Assembly: GCA_016744295.1 (NCBI GenBank)
Contig: JADGEQ010000051.1
Span: 1 to 46,690, forward strand
Direction: 5' to 3'
DNA length: 46,690 bases
DNA from: Desulfobacteraceae bacterium
GTDB lineage: Bacteria > Desulfobacterota > Desulfobacteria > Desulfobacterales > Desulfobacteraceae
Position numbers and translations under genes: made by a program. Shown here one piece after another: positions 8,195 to 16,825 of the stretch (its first letter is position 1; each line of letters opens with the position of its first letter). Below the pieces are notes generated by a model that saw only the letters and a list, made by a program, of their open reading frames with translations, ran no database searches and was not told where the DNA came from.

Positions 8195-9052
8195 TCAATA
8201 CACCTTTCGTTTGGAAAATCCCTTGCCCAGAACATTAAAGGTGTTTTCCGTTATCAGAAATGCATCCGGGTCAAGGCCGAAGGCAATCTCCTCAATGCGT
8301 TTGAGCTGGAAGTTATTGGCAACCATGAGGATGATATCCTTGCTGTTTCCGGTATAGGCGCCTTCACCCTTTAAAAAGGTGGCGCCCCGGTTGAGTTTCC
8401 GGTTGATTTCTTTGGCGATTGGCCGGGATTTTTCAGAAATGATAAAGATCATTTTCCGCTGATTGAACAGGGTCATGAAATATTCAATCACCTGGGAAGA
8501 AATATAGCTTGTGGCCATGGAATAGAGGATCATATCTGTTTCCAGTTTTCCGAAACTGAAGAAAAAGAGGACAAAATTAAATATAAAATTATAGGTCCCG
8601 ATTCTGATGCCAAATTTTTGATTGAGCAGGATGGAGATAATATCATTACCACCGGCAGACCCCAGGGATCTGAAAATAAGACCGGCCCCGGCTCCCACAA
8701 ACATACCGCCGGCAAGGGCTGCCAGCCATAGGTCTGTAATTGCAATTTTAAAATTTACAAGGTCGATGACAAGGGTCAGGACAATTGTCCCGTAGAGGCT
8801 GTAGTATAAAAAACGTTTGCTGATATATCTCCAGCCAATGATAAATACGGGGACGTTCAAGAGCAGATACCAGATGCCGGGGGTGAACTTTCCCGAGGAA
8901 TAGAGCAGCAAAAGGCCCAGGCCTGAAAAGCCGCCGGTGATCATGCCGTGGGGAATGATAATGGATTTAAGTCCAACGGCAAGGATGAGGCTGCCCAGGG
9001 TGATCAGGAACAGGTTCCAGGGAATGGAATAGGTTATGTTTTGAAATTTCAT
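8195..9052 (-). CDS. YitT-family membrane protein (DUF161 plus DUF2179)
   Basis: The product has 285 residues. Five or six membrane helices in residues 10-200 include the family-typical IIPHGMITGGFSGLGLL and GSAGGNDIISILLNQK segments. A soluble C-terminal domain of about 85 residues (DUF2179) follows, containing the ISEKSRPIAKEI and FNVLGKGF regions. The biochemical role of this family is not settled. A GAGGA site lies before the ATG at 9052. It is a single gene, convergent with the SDR-like gene without any spacer, and 85 bp downstream of the helicase gene on the same strand. Confidence 0.9.
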   Translation of the reverse strand: MKFQNITYSIPWNLFLITLGSLILAVGLKSIIIPHGMITGGFSGLGLLLLYSSGKFTPGIWYLLLNVPVFIIGWRYISKRFLYYSLYGTIVLTLVIDLVNFKIAITDLWLAALAGGMFVGAGAGLIFRSLGSAGGNDIISILLNQKFGIRIGTYNFIFNFVLFFFSFGKLETDMILYSMATSYISSQVIEYFMTLFNQRKMIFIISEKSRPIAKEINRKLNRGATFLKGEGAYTGNSKDIILMVANNFQLKRIEEIAFGLDPDAFLITENTFNVLGKGFSKRKVY

Positions 9053-9137
9053 CGTATGTCCTCAGTTATAAAAGGCACTTCTAATAGTATAAAGAGAATG
9101 GAAAAACAAGTCATTTTCATCGTCTTTTGAAAAAAAA

Positions 9138-11642
9138 TCAAGTCTTGTTTTCGTGTTTCCAGAAAAGCTTTAGTTTGTCCTTTAATTCCAGGCAATTGGA
9201 GATGCTTTCATAGGGGTGCCATTCGTCGGGAAAGAGATCCTTATACTCTTTTCTGGTAAATCGCTGGTCAATGAGCACCACAACCCCCTGATCTCTTTCC
9301 GTTCGGATGAGTCGGCCCGTGGCCTGCATGACCCGGTTGAATCCCGGCATCTGGTAGGCATTGAAAAATCCGTCTTGATTGCACCCCTCGTAGTAGGCCC
9401 GGATCTGGTCCTGTTCCGGGCAGATCTGGGGCAACCCGACCCCCACCACAATCACCCCAATGAGGCGTCTTCCTTCCAAATCAATTCCTTCACCAAAAAT
9501 TCCCCCCATCACGGCAAATCCTGTGACCCGGCTGTCCAGGGTAAACTGGTGCAGAAACGCTTCACGTTCCGGTTCACTCATCTGGGGCGCCTGAACCTGG
9601 ATATCACCCAGCTGTCCTTCTTGTTCAAGGATGGTTACCACATGGTTCATATAGGCATAGGAGGGGAAGAAAATCATATAATTACCAGCTTTGGCTTGCA
9701 CGGTCTGGGTGATGACCTCAGCCACCTGGGCAAAGGACTGTTGCCTTGCCCTGTAGGTTGTCTGGATGCCCCTGTGGATCAACAGCTTGAAATTTTCCTT
9801 TGGAAAAGGAGAGGGCAGCACAATGGAATAGGGGATAATCTTTTCGGGAACTTTGAGGTTTGGGGGCTTGGGTTCATTATTCCGGTCACCCCTGGGCGTC
9901 TCTTGGGTGCCAAAGAGGATGGCCTGGTAATAGGCAGTGGGGAAGAAGGTGGCTGAAAACAGGATGGCAGAAGTGCTCCGCTGGATAATCCTGGAAAATA
10001 TCTGGGAGGGGTCCATGCAGAACAACCGGGTATTGATATCCCGGTCATCTGTACGTTCAATGAAAAACCGGTAATGGCTGTCAAATAACTTTGCAATGGT
10101 TAAAAAGGCCGCAGCTTTAAAATAGAAATCAACGATTTCGGCGCGGTTGGGAGATTTCGGGTGCTTGTCCAGCCAGAGATCTGCCGTGATCGTAAATTTC
10201 TCGATTGCCGCCATATAGGGGGGGGGCATCTTCGTCAATTGTTTGAAATTTGGATCATGGGCAGAATTTGAAACCCATCCCTGAACTGCTTGGGGGGCCA
10301 GCTTGGAAACCGGGTCGGAAATCGGATCGGCTCCATTTTTATCCAGTTCCCTTGTCTTGAGCCGGGAAATCTCCTTGTTCATTTGAATCAGGGCCGAGGA
10401 CAGGTCCGGGGAAATATCCCGGACAAGTTTTTGGGTTTTAAGAATATCTGATTTTAAAAGATCTGCCGAATACATGGACCGTAACCGGTCGGGCAGATTG
10501 TGGGCCTCGTCTATGAGAAAGGTGATTTTGTAATTGTCCTGTTCAAAATATCGTTTTAGATAGACCCGGGGGTCAAAGGCATAGTTCAGGTCGCAGACAA
10601 TGACATCGCAGACAAGGGAGATATCAAGGGAAAGTTCAAAGGGACAGATCTGATAGGTTTGCCCAATGGTTTCAATCAGAGACTGGTCAAAAAGTTCATG
10701 TTTTTTAACTTCGATCATGGCCTGGTTAAGTTTGGTATAATAGGACTGGGCATAGGGGCAGGTGTCCATGTCACAAATACTGTCAGGCATGAAACAAATT
10801 TTTTGTTTGGCTGTGAGGATCACGCTTTTCAGCCTGGCCCCGCTCCTCCCAATATCCTTGAGGGCCTTGGCGGCCACGGTGCGCCCCAGGGTTTTGGCAG
10901 TCAGATAAAAAATTTTGTCGATCTGGCCCATGCCAAGGGATTTCACGGCGGGGAAAAGGGTGGCAATGGTTTTACCCGTGCCCGTGGGTGCCCTGGCAAA
11001 CAGGATCTTTTCGTTTTTGATAATCTTATAAACAGCTTCGGCAAGATCCCGCTGGCCTTCCCGAAAATCTTCATAGGGAAACTTCAGGTGTTTGATGGAT
11101 TGATTCCGGACGAGTGCCCAACTTGTACGGGTTTCAATTTTGGCAATATAGGCACCCACCATTTTGTCAAAAAAAATCTTCAGATCCCGGGCTGTATATC
11201 TTTTTTTCTGCTCGCACATCTTTTTTGACAGGGGATGAACATAGGTGAGCTTAAGATCTATTATTTCAATCTTTTTCTCGGTTACAACCATATGGCCATA
11301 GCATTTGAGCTGGTCCTTGTGGGCGGCCAGAGGGTGCTGGCATAAAAGGTCGGGATCCTGACGGGTGGTTTTGATCTCTTCCACCAGAACCCGGTCGCCT
11401 GTTACCATCATTCCGTCAATTCGTCCAAAAATGTCCAGGAAAAAAAGATCATGGTCCACCCGGAGGGAAACGGGAACCTCCTTTTCATACCCCTTGGGGC
11501 GCAGCGCCTGAATCCTTGCGTGTTCCCGGATACCATCAAGACTTCTTGTCCGGCTGACAAAGGCTTGGGTCAGGTCTCCTTTTTGATCATTGCCTGCTGC
11601 CAGATCCCTGACAGAAACCCGGAATATTTCTTTTTTGGTCAT
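9138..11642 (-). CDS. XPD/DinG-type DNA helicase with N-terminal nuclease-like domain
   Basis: The product has 834 residues from the ATG at 11642; a TTG six codons upstream is less likely. Residues 1-150 show a PD-(D/E)xK-like pattern (GRID near 75, then VEEIKTT near 86), as in Cas4/RecB-type nucleases. The helicase core has Walker A (APTGTGKT, about 217-224) and a DEAH box near 377. The four cysteines that hold the XPD-type 4Fe-4S cluster are at about 283, 290, 295 and 333. A C-terminal helicase_C_2 domain contains GIFGEGIDLEGRRLIGV and QATGRLIRTERDQG. It should unwind DNA 5' to 3' and may act in repair. The fusion is known in bacterial genomes, but the physiological role is unclear. Confidence 0.88.
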   Translation of the reverse strand: MTKKEIFRVSVRDLAAGNDQKGDLTQAFVSRTRSLDGIREHARIQALRPKGYEKEVPVSLRVDHDLFFLDIFGRIDGMMVTGDRVLVEEIKTTRQDPDLLCQHPLAAHKDQLKCYGHMVVTEKKIEIIDLKLTYVHPLSKKMCEQKKRYTARDLKIFFDKMVGAYIAKIETRTSWALVRNQSIKHLKFPYEDFREGQRDLAEAVYKIIKNEKILFARAPTGTGKTIATLFPAVKSLGMGQIDKIFYLTAKTLGRTVAAKALKDIGRSGARLKSVILTAKQKICFMPDSICDMDTCPYAQSYYTKLNQAMIEVKKHELFDQSLIETIGQTYQICPFELSLDISLVCDVIVCDLNYAFDPRVYLKRYFEQDNYKITFLIDEAHNLPDRLRSMYSADLLKSDILKTQKLVRDISPDLSSALIQMNKEISRLKTRELDKNGADPISDPVSKLAPQAVQGWVSNSAHDPNFKQLTKMPPPYMAAIEKFTITADLWLDKHPKSPNRAEIVDFYFKAAAFLTIAKLFDSHYRFFIERTDDRDINTRLFCMDPSQIFSRIIQRSTSAILFSATFFPTAYYQAILFGTQETPRGDRNNEPKPPNLKVPEKIIPYSIVLPSPFPKENFKLLIHRGIQTTYRARQQSFAQVAEVITQTVQAKAGNYMIFFPSYAYMNHVVTILEQEGQLGDIQVQAPQMSEPEREAFLHQFTLDSRVTGFAVMGGIFGEGIDLEGRRLIGVIVVGVGLPQICPEQDQIRAYYEGCNQDGFFNAYQMPGFNRVMQATGRLIRTERDQGVVVLIDQRFTRKEYKDLFPDEWHPYESISNCLELKDKLKLFWKHENKT

Positions 11643-11698
11643 TATCTGTTTGTTACCCAATTATCTATACTTTGGGAAATCCTTTGTTTCTGATTCTA

Positions 11699-11740
11699 TA
11701 CATCTGGTCCCATACATCTGCTCCCATTCATCTGGCCTTA
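11699..11740. repeat. 14-bp unit repeated three times in tandem
   Basis: The copies are 11699-11712, 11713-11726 and 11727-11740; the second differs from the first at one base and the third at about four. They sit in the spacer between the divergent helicase and nitrilase genes and could mark slippage or hold paired regulatory sites. Confidence 0.8.
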
Positions 11741-11891
11741 TACCAGGACAGGGGCAAACTTATCAAGTGTTACCCCCCCCCGGATACCGGATAAAAGATC
11801 TTTCCCAAGGCTTGCCATTGTTCGTTGGATGGTGTTTAGTCTGTGGGAGCGTAAATAAAAAAAAATAATGATTTACACAAGGGGGTGTAGG

Positions 11892-12695
11892 ATGAAAGTT
11901 GCCTCAATTCAATTGGCTGTTGTTGAAAATGACAAAGCGGGAGCACTCGAGCAAGCAGGTGCTGCCATTGAAAAATGCTATGATGCCGATCTGGTTATTC
12001 TCCCGGAAATATGGAACATCGGATTTATGAGTTTTGACGGTTATATCAAAGAGGCCGAAGATATCAACGGCCCGACCATAAGCTTTTTGAGAACCCTTGC
12101 CCGGCGGACAAATGTTTTTCTTCACACCGGAAGCTTTGTTGAACGCGATAACAGCCAATACTATAATACAAGCCTTTTGTTGTCTCCCGAAGGAGAAATT
12201 CTTGCCAAATACCGTAAAATTCATTTGTTCGGGTACAACTCAAAGGAAACCCAACTGCTTACCCCGGGCAAAGAGGTGGTGGTGGTTGATACCCCCTTGG
12301 GGAAAATTGGAATGGCCACCTGCTTTGATCTGAGATTTCCTGAACTTTTCAGAGCCATGGCGGACAAAGGCGCCCAAATTTTCCTTGTCTGTTCTGCCTG
12401 GCCCTACCCCAGAATTGAACCCTGGATAATGTTCAACCGGGTTCGCGCCCTTGAAAATCAAGCCTATTTGATTTCAGCCAACTCAGCGGGAATCAATTGC
12501 AACAGTCAGTTTGCCGGACACAGCATGGTGGTGGACCCCTGGGGGACTATCCTGGCCGGTGCCGGAGATGAACAGATGATTGTAGAAACCAGAATAGAGA
12601 TTGGACAAGTAAAACACGCAAGGGAAACATTCCCCGGCCTTGCCGGCAGAAAGGCATTCCTAGGACCGCAAAGATTATCGAAGGAAATTGCCTAG
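11892..12695 (+). CDS. Nitrilase-superfamily carbon-nitrogen hydrolase (omega-amidase-like)
   Basis: The product has 267 residues. The Glu-Lys-Cys triad of the superfamily is in place: E39 in VILPEIWN, K109 in KYRKIHLF, and C144 in ATCFDLRFPEL. Family members hydrolyse amides or nitriles in the cytoplasm; this branch resembles omega-amidases and related small-molecule amidases, but the substrate cannot be read from sequence. The start is the ATG at 11892, preceded by an AGGGGG site; an upstream ATG at 11868 lacks one. The C-terminal end carries one copy of a 12-bp repeat whose second copy includes the stop codon. It appears to be a single gene. Confidence 0.9.
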   Translation: MKVASIQLAVVENDKAGALEQAGAAIEKCYDADLVILPEIWNIGFMSFDGYIKEAEDINGPTISFLRTLARRTNVFLHTGSFVERDNSQYYNTSLLLSPEGEILAKYRKIHLFGYNSKETQLLTPGKEVVVVDTPLGKIGMATCFDLRFPELFRAMADKGAQIFLVCSAWPYPRIEPWIMFNRVRALENQAYLISANSAGINCNSQFAGHSMVVDPWGTILAGAGDEQMIVETRIEIGQVKHARETFPGLAGRKAFLGPQRLSKEIA

Positions 12696-12702
12696 GACCG
12701 CA
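12659..12702 (+). repeat. 12-bp direct repeat across the nitrilase stop codon
   Basis: CCTAGGACCGCA occurs at 12659-12670 and 12691-12702. The second copy supplies the TAG stop at 12693-12695, so a small duplication may have trimmed or extended the C-terminus. Confidence 0.75.
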
Positions 12703-12915
12703 GATGAAATAAGTTGAACATAAATAGGGCAGGCCAATCTTTAAAATCTGGTGGTTCATCTACAAGGCGCATTAAAGGCCGAATACCAGGCCTTATGGAA
12801 AATTTTGCCCCATTAAATTATTTTCGGCAATTTTTTCTCAAATATTACTTTTGTCTATCATTTGTCAAGGGTATCAACGTATTGATCCGTAAAGGATTAT
12901 TGCTGCTTTATGCCC

Positions 12916-12931
12916 TGGCATAAAAATTGCT
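12916..12931 (+). promoter_or_regulatory. Sigma-54 (RpoN) promoter
   Basis: TGGCA at 12916-12920 and TTGCT at 12927-12931 have exactly 10 bp between the GG (-24) and GC (-12), matching the sigma-54 consensus. Transcription would start near 12942, about 28 bp before the start codon of the next gene. An AAGGCC/GGCCTT hairpin at 12775-12794 lies upstream; no activator-binding site was identified. Confidence 0.75.
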
Positions 12932-12969
12932 AACTATTTTCTCAAAATAATAAATTCAGAGGAAATAAT

Positions 12970-13653
12970 ATGACCTTGATCAACACCGCAGCCTACAACC
13001 AAAATGACTTATACCGTTCTTCCAATGAAAACCGCGTTGATTCACCCATAGGATCGGTGGATAAAAAATCGACACCAGAGCCAACTTCATCGGCTTTGAC
13101 TCAGGATACGGTTACCCTTTCAACGGAGGTGGCCATTGCAAGAACAAGAGAGATCATTGGTCTGAATCCCACAGGCCGCCTTACGTTATCAGATTTTGAA
13201 ACTGCGGCTAAAGATCAGAAACAAATTGTGACCTCATCCCTTGCCTCTTTTATGGACAGCCTGGGGATTGATGATAATCAAAAAATAAGTTTGTCCCTGG
13301 ATAATAAATCAAAGATTACCATCGAAGAAAAATTTCCCGGTAAAAAGGAGCTTGAAAAAAAATTAAATGAGGACAAATCGTTTTTGCTGGCATTCAACTC
13401 TCTGAGTGCAAACAATGAATTTTTGGACTATGCCACCTCTTTTAAAACCAGCAGCACCAATTTGCTTAGCGCAATGAATTCTGAGTCTGATTGGGATGAT
13501 ATGCTCTCCCTTGCCTCTAAATATAAAGAGATTAAATCAAGCACGAATCCCTTGGCAACCCTGCTTTCCCTCGGCAAAACCCAGGAGCCTTACACCTTTA
13601 CCCATGATCCTGAGGGAGATGCCGCTAAAAAAAATATACTACACCCCAGCTAA
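12970..13653 (+). CDS. Unrecognised soluble protein behind a sigma-54 promoter
   Basis: The product has 227 residues, with no signal peptide or membrane helix. It is rich in Ser, Thr, Asn and Lys. The first 45 residues look disordered, followed by TVTLSTEVAIARTREIIGL and a mainly helical body (about 60-205). I do not recognise a family. The look of the N-terminal part recalls small flagellar or surface-associated accessory proteins, but no motif supports that. AGAGGAA lies before the ATG. The sigma-54 promoter upstream implies control by an enhancer-binding activator, for example in motility, nitrogen or stress responses. There is no neighbour on the same transcript until the redox operon 236 bp away. 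Confidence 0.7.
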   Translation: MTLINTAAYNQNDLYRSSNENRVDSPIGSVDKKSTPEPTSSALTQDTVTLSTEVAIARTREIIGLNPTGRLTLSDFETAAKDQKQIVTSSLASFMDSLGIDDNQKISLSLDNKSKITIEEKFPGKKELEKKLNEDKSFLLAFNSLSANNEFLDYATSFKTSSTNLLSAMNSESDWDDMLSLASKYKEIKSSTNPLATLLSLGKTQEPYTFTHDPEGDAAKKNILHPS

Positions 13654-13765
13654 AATACTTTTTTCGCCATCAGACCGAGCAAAAAATCAGGGGCATAAAT
13701 CCTTTGACACCGGAATGATAAAAGGCTAAATTGAAATCACTTTTTTTATCATATCCGGCAGTCTT

Positions 13766-13869
13766 TTGACATCGCCTTCGGACAATTTGTTTTAAAACGA
13801 AACTAAAAAATGGTCTGGGCATGGCGGTCAAAAAAGATTGAATCGTATTTTTTTCAGCAATTTAAATTG
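13766..13869 (+). promoter_or_regulatory. Probable promoter and palindromes upstream of the redox operon
   Basis: A TTGACA at 13766-13771 is followed after 18 bp by TTTTAA (13790-13795), a poor -10, inside a perfect 10-bp palindrome GTTTTAAAAC (13789-13798). A second perfect palindrome, CAATTTAAATTG, lies at 13858-13869, 20 bp before the GTG start. Either palindrome could be an operator for a redox or metabolic regulator. Confidence 0.35.
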
Positions 13870-13889
13870 TTTTAAATATGGGGTAAACA

Positions 13890-15677
13890 GTGAAAAAAAA
13901 TGGTCTCTATTCCAAGGAAGAAAAAATTTTCCAGGATGAAAGCAAGCTTTATTCCGCCCATCTGGTAAAACAGATTGCCTATTCAACGGACCCCAGGGAT
14001 TTAGGCCAGGTGGCCAAAAGTGTTCCCTGCCAGGATGCCTGTCCTGCCAAGACCAATATCCCCGGGTATATCCGGTGTATCAATGAAAAACGGTATGGCC
14101 GGGCCTATGAATTAAACAGGGGCGCCAATATCCTCCCCGGCGTTCTGGGGCGAATTTGTTCCCGGCCCTGTGAATCTGCCTGTCGTCACGGCGAGCCCGA
14201 CAACGGGGCGAGTGTGGGCATCTGTCATTTAAAGCGTGCCTGTGCTGATTTGAAATCCCCCATGCACCGAATTATTGAAGGACTGTATTCCCCAACGGGG
14301 AAAACCGTTGCCGTGGTGGGATCAGGACCAGCCGGTCTTGCAGCGGCCCATGATCTGGCCATTCTGGGGCACAAGGCTGTGATCTTTGAAACCATGGAAA
14401 AACCGGGGGGCATGCTCATGTACGGCATCCCCGAATTCAGACTTCCCCGGGATCTGCTCATGCTGGAGATCAACAATGTTTTGCGGCTGGGGGTGGATTT
14501 GAAAACCTCCCTTACCATTGGCAGGGATTTTAGCCTGGAATCACTTCGGCAAGAGTATGATGCCGTGGTTGTGGCAACCGGCTGCATGAAACCCCGTCGC
14601 CTGGGGGTTGAGGGCGAAAATCTTAAAAATGTTTTCCATGGGCTTGATTTTATGAAGGAGATCAATGCCGGGCAGACACCCCGGGTGGGAAAAAGGGTTG
14701 TGGTCATCGGCGCCGGGTTTACGGCAGTTGACTGCGCCAGGTCAGCCGTTCGCCTGGGAGCCTCTGATGTGAAGATAAATATTAGAAAAACCATTGAATA
14801 TATGCGTATTGATGAAACAGAAAAACGCGAAGCCCTGGTTGAAGGCATTGTTACCCACACCCTGGTTCAGCCCTCGCGGATTTTGGGTGAAGAGGGGAAG
14901 GTTTCGGGGATTGAATTTGTCAGAACCCGCCTGGAATCCATTGACAAGCCGCCCTTTAGAATTGCGGTTCCCATCAAAGGCTCTGAATTCACCATACCCT
15001 GCGACTCGGTCATTGCCGCCCTGGGCCAGACACCGGATGTGGCAGATTTGTCCCCGGATCTTTCGGGAATGGATAAAGAACGCTATTCCACTGATCTTGA
15101 AGGGGTTTTCGCAACCGGGGATTTTGTGACCGGTGCTTCCGATGTGATTTCCGCCATTGCCGGGGGTAGGCAGTGCGCCCATGGGGTGGATGAATATCTG
15201 ACCGGACTTTCCCGGAAGAAAAAGGTGGTTCGTCTGGAGTCCCATGCATCCACCGACAGGCTGCGATCCTATGATTTTATCAAAAAACTTGAGATGAACA
15301 CCATTGATATGGAACCTCGCCTTGAAGTTGCAACCAATGAGGTGGAAACAGGGTATACCCAGGACCAGGCCCATGAAGAGTCCAAGCGGTGTTATCTGTG
15401 CAATCTGAAATATGAGATTGATCCTCTCCGATGTATCTATTGCTCTGCCTGCATTGATGTGGCACCCAAGGATTGTATTAAATTGGTTGAAACCATTCCC
15501 CTTAATGAGGATGGAAGCTATGGGGAATATCAGGAATCCTCCCAGTGGGACAGGGTGGTTTCCATCACCATCGACAACCATGCCTGTATCCGGTGCGGCC
15601 AGTGTTATGCAGCCTGTCCCATGGATTGCATCTCTGTTACCAAGACCGAGATGGTGGAAATTGACCTGGACGAATAG
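13890..15677 (+). CDS. GltD-like NAD(P)H/FAD/iron-sulfur oxidoreductase with C-terminal ferredoxin domain
   Basis: The product has 595 residues. Residues 45-115 carry the cysteines of the GltD/NfnL-type N-terminal Fe-S domain (CQDACPAKTNIPGYI, then CSRPCESACRHGE). FAD binds at GSGPAGLAAA (about 143) and NAD(P) at GAGFTAVDCAR (about 275). The C-terminal 90 residues form a two-cluster ferredoxin: CIYCSACIDVAP, in which the usual fourth Cys is Ala, and the complete CIRCGQCYAACP. It starts at GTG 13890 with GGGG upstream. It leads the operon with 2-oxoacid oxidoreductase subunits and probably provides their ferredoxin-type subunit plus an NAD(P)H exit. An N-terminal part homologous to NfnL makes flavin-based bifurcation conceivable. 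Confidence 0.85.
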   Translation: MKKNGLYSKEEKIFQDESKLYSAHLVKQIAYSTDPRDLGQVAKSVPCQDACPAKTNIPGYIRCINEKRYGRAYELNRGANILPGVLGRICSRPCESACRHGEPDNGASVGICHLKRACADLKSPMHRIIEGLYSPTGKTVAVVGSGPAGLAAAHDLAILGHKAVIFETMEKPGGMLMYGIPEFRLPRDLLMLEINNVLRLGVDLKTSLTIGRDFSLESLRQEYDAVVVATGCMKPRRLGVEGENLKNVFHGLDFMKEINAGQTPRVGKRVVVIGAGFTAVDCARSAVRLGASDVKINIRKTIEYMRIDETEKREALVEGIVTHTLVQPSRILGEEGKVSGIEFVRTRLESIDKPPFRIAVPIKGSEFTIPCDSVIAALGQTPDVADLSPDLSGMDKERYSTDLEGVFATGDFVTGASDVISAIAGGRQCAHGVDEYLTGLSRKKKVVRLESHASTDRLRSYDFIKKLEMNTIDMEPRLEVATNEVETGYTQDQAHEESKRCYLCNLKYEIDPLRCIYCSACIDVAPKDCIKLVETIPLNEDGSYGEYQESSQWDRVVSITIDNHACIRCGQCYAACPMDCISVTKTEMVEIDLDE

Positions 15678-15717
15678 AATCGGACGATTAAAATCAGGCG
15701 AATAAAATCAGGCGAAT
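15676..15717 (+). repeat. 14-bp tandem repeat after the GltD-like gene stop
   Basis: Two exact copies at 15690-15703 and 15704-15717 are preceded by a diverged copy at 15676-15689 (10 of 14 matching). The array begins within the TAG stop of the gene. Confidence 0.8.
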
Positions 15718-15762
15718 AAGACCGGAATGAAATAAGAGACACGAAACACTACCGGAGGAACA

Positions 15763-16800
15763 ATGTCAAATAACGACCATTACGTCATCATAGGGAACGG
15801 CCCGGCCGGGAATAATGCCGCTGCCACCTTGAGGGAAAATGATACAGACGCAAAAATCACCATTATCTCCGATGAGAATATTACCTTTTATTCTAAACCC
15901 GGGCTCACCCGGTATCTTGCCGGGGATCTGACAGTTGAAGGGCTTACGGTAAAAACCCTTTCCTTTTACCGGGAAAAAAATATACGGCTGAGGCTCGGAC
16001 AGACAGTGGACAGAATCGATTCTGAAAATAAAATTGTATTTCTCAACCACATGGAACAGGTTCATTATACAAAACTTGTGATCGCCGCAGGTTCAAGGGC
16101 AAGACTGCTGCCCTCCATGCAGTCCTATGCGAATTGCCTAAAGCACATTACCTCCTACAATCAAGTGATGGAATTCAAGGAGCAGATCCAGGCGGCCACT
16201 GAATTTTTTATTTTTGGCGGTGACCTTGTGGGATTCAAATTTATCAGGATGCTCCGTAAATTGGGCAAACAGGTCACCCTGCTCATCTATCCCAATGCCT
16301 TCTGGCCCTTTAACCTCACCGATGAAATTCTGAATACCATTGTCCCAAGCCTTAACCGCGAGGGGGCAATCGTTCTTGTCAATGATGATATCCGCCAGAT
16401 TGAAAAAAAAGAACACACCTATCTGGTAAAAACCGTAAAGGGTGTGGAAAAACAGGTGGATATGGTCTTTTCCTTTAACGGTCTTGTTCCCAGTGTGGAT
16501 TTTGCCAGGGGATGCGGGCTGGACATTGACTACGGTATTCTGGTCAATGAAACCATGCAGACCAATTTGGCTGATATCTATGCCTGCGGCAGCTGTGCCC
16601 AGATCTATAATCCAAAGATTAATTCCTATACCACTTCCATTGGCTGGCCCAATGCCGTGGTACAAGGGGAGGTCACCGCCATGAATCTGCTGGGCGATCA
16701 CCGGGTGATTGCGCCTGCGGGGCGAAAATATTTTGATCTGGAAGGGGTGAAAATTAAAACCACCTGGTGGGAAGATGTTGAGGATGCGTCATCAATTTAA
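15763..16800 (+). CDS. FAD-dependent NAD(P)H oxidoreductase (rubredoxin reductase-like)
   Basis: The product has 345 residues. The N-terminus VIIGNGPAGNNAA binds FAD. LVIAAGSRARLLP is the typical second flavin strand, and FFIFGGDLVGFKFIRML is the NAD(P) Rossmann motif with a partly degenerate GxGxxG. DIYACGSCAQ near 285 is the C-terminal FAD contact. There is no CxxxxC redox disulfide, so it is not a thioredoxin or lipoamide reductase. GGAGG precedes the ATG. It lies between the GltD-like gene and the 2-oxoacid oxidoreductase genes, so it probably moves electrons between NAD(P)H and the operon's Fe-S proteins. The partner is inferred. Confidence 0.83.
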   Translation: MSNNDHYVIIGNGPAGNNAAATLRENDTDAKITIISDENITFYSKPGLTRYLAGDLTVEGLTVKTLSFYREKNIRLRLGQTVDRIDSENKIVFLNHMEQVHYTKLVIAAGSRARLLPSMQSYANCLKHITSYNQVMEFKEQIQAATEFFIFGGDLVGFKFIRMLRKLGKQVTLLIYPNAFWPFNLTDEILNTIVPSLNREGAIVLVNDDIRQIEKKEHTYLVKTVKGVEKQVDMVFSFNGLVPSVDFARGCGLDIDYGILVNETMQTNLADIYACGSCAQIYNPKINSYTTSIGWPNAVVQGEVTAMNLLGDHRVIAPAGRKYFDLEGVKIKTTWWEDVEDASSI

Positions 16801-16825
16801 TTGACATATGGGGATACCAAAATTC

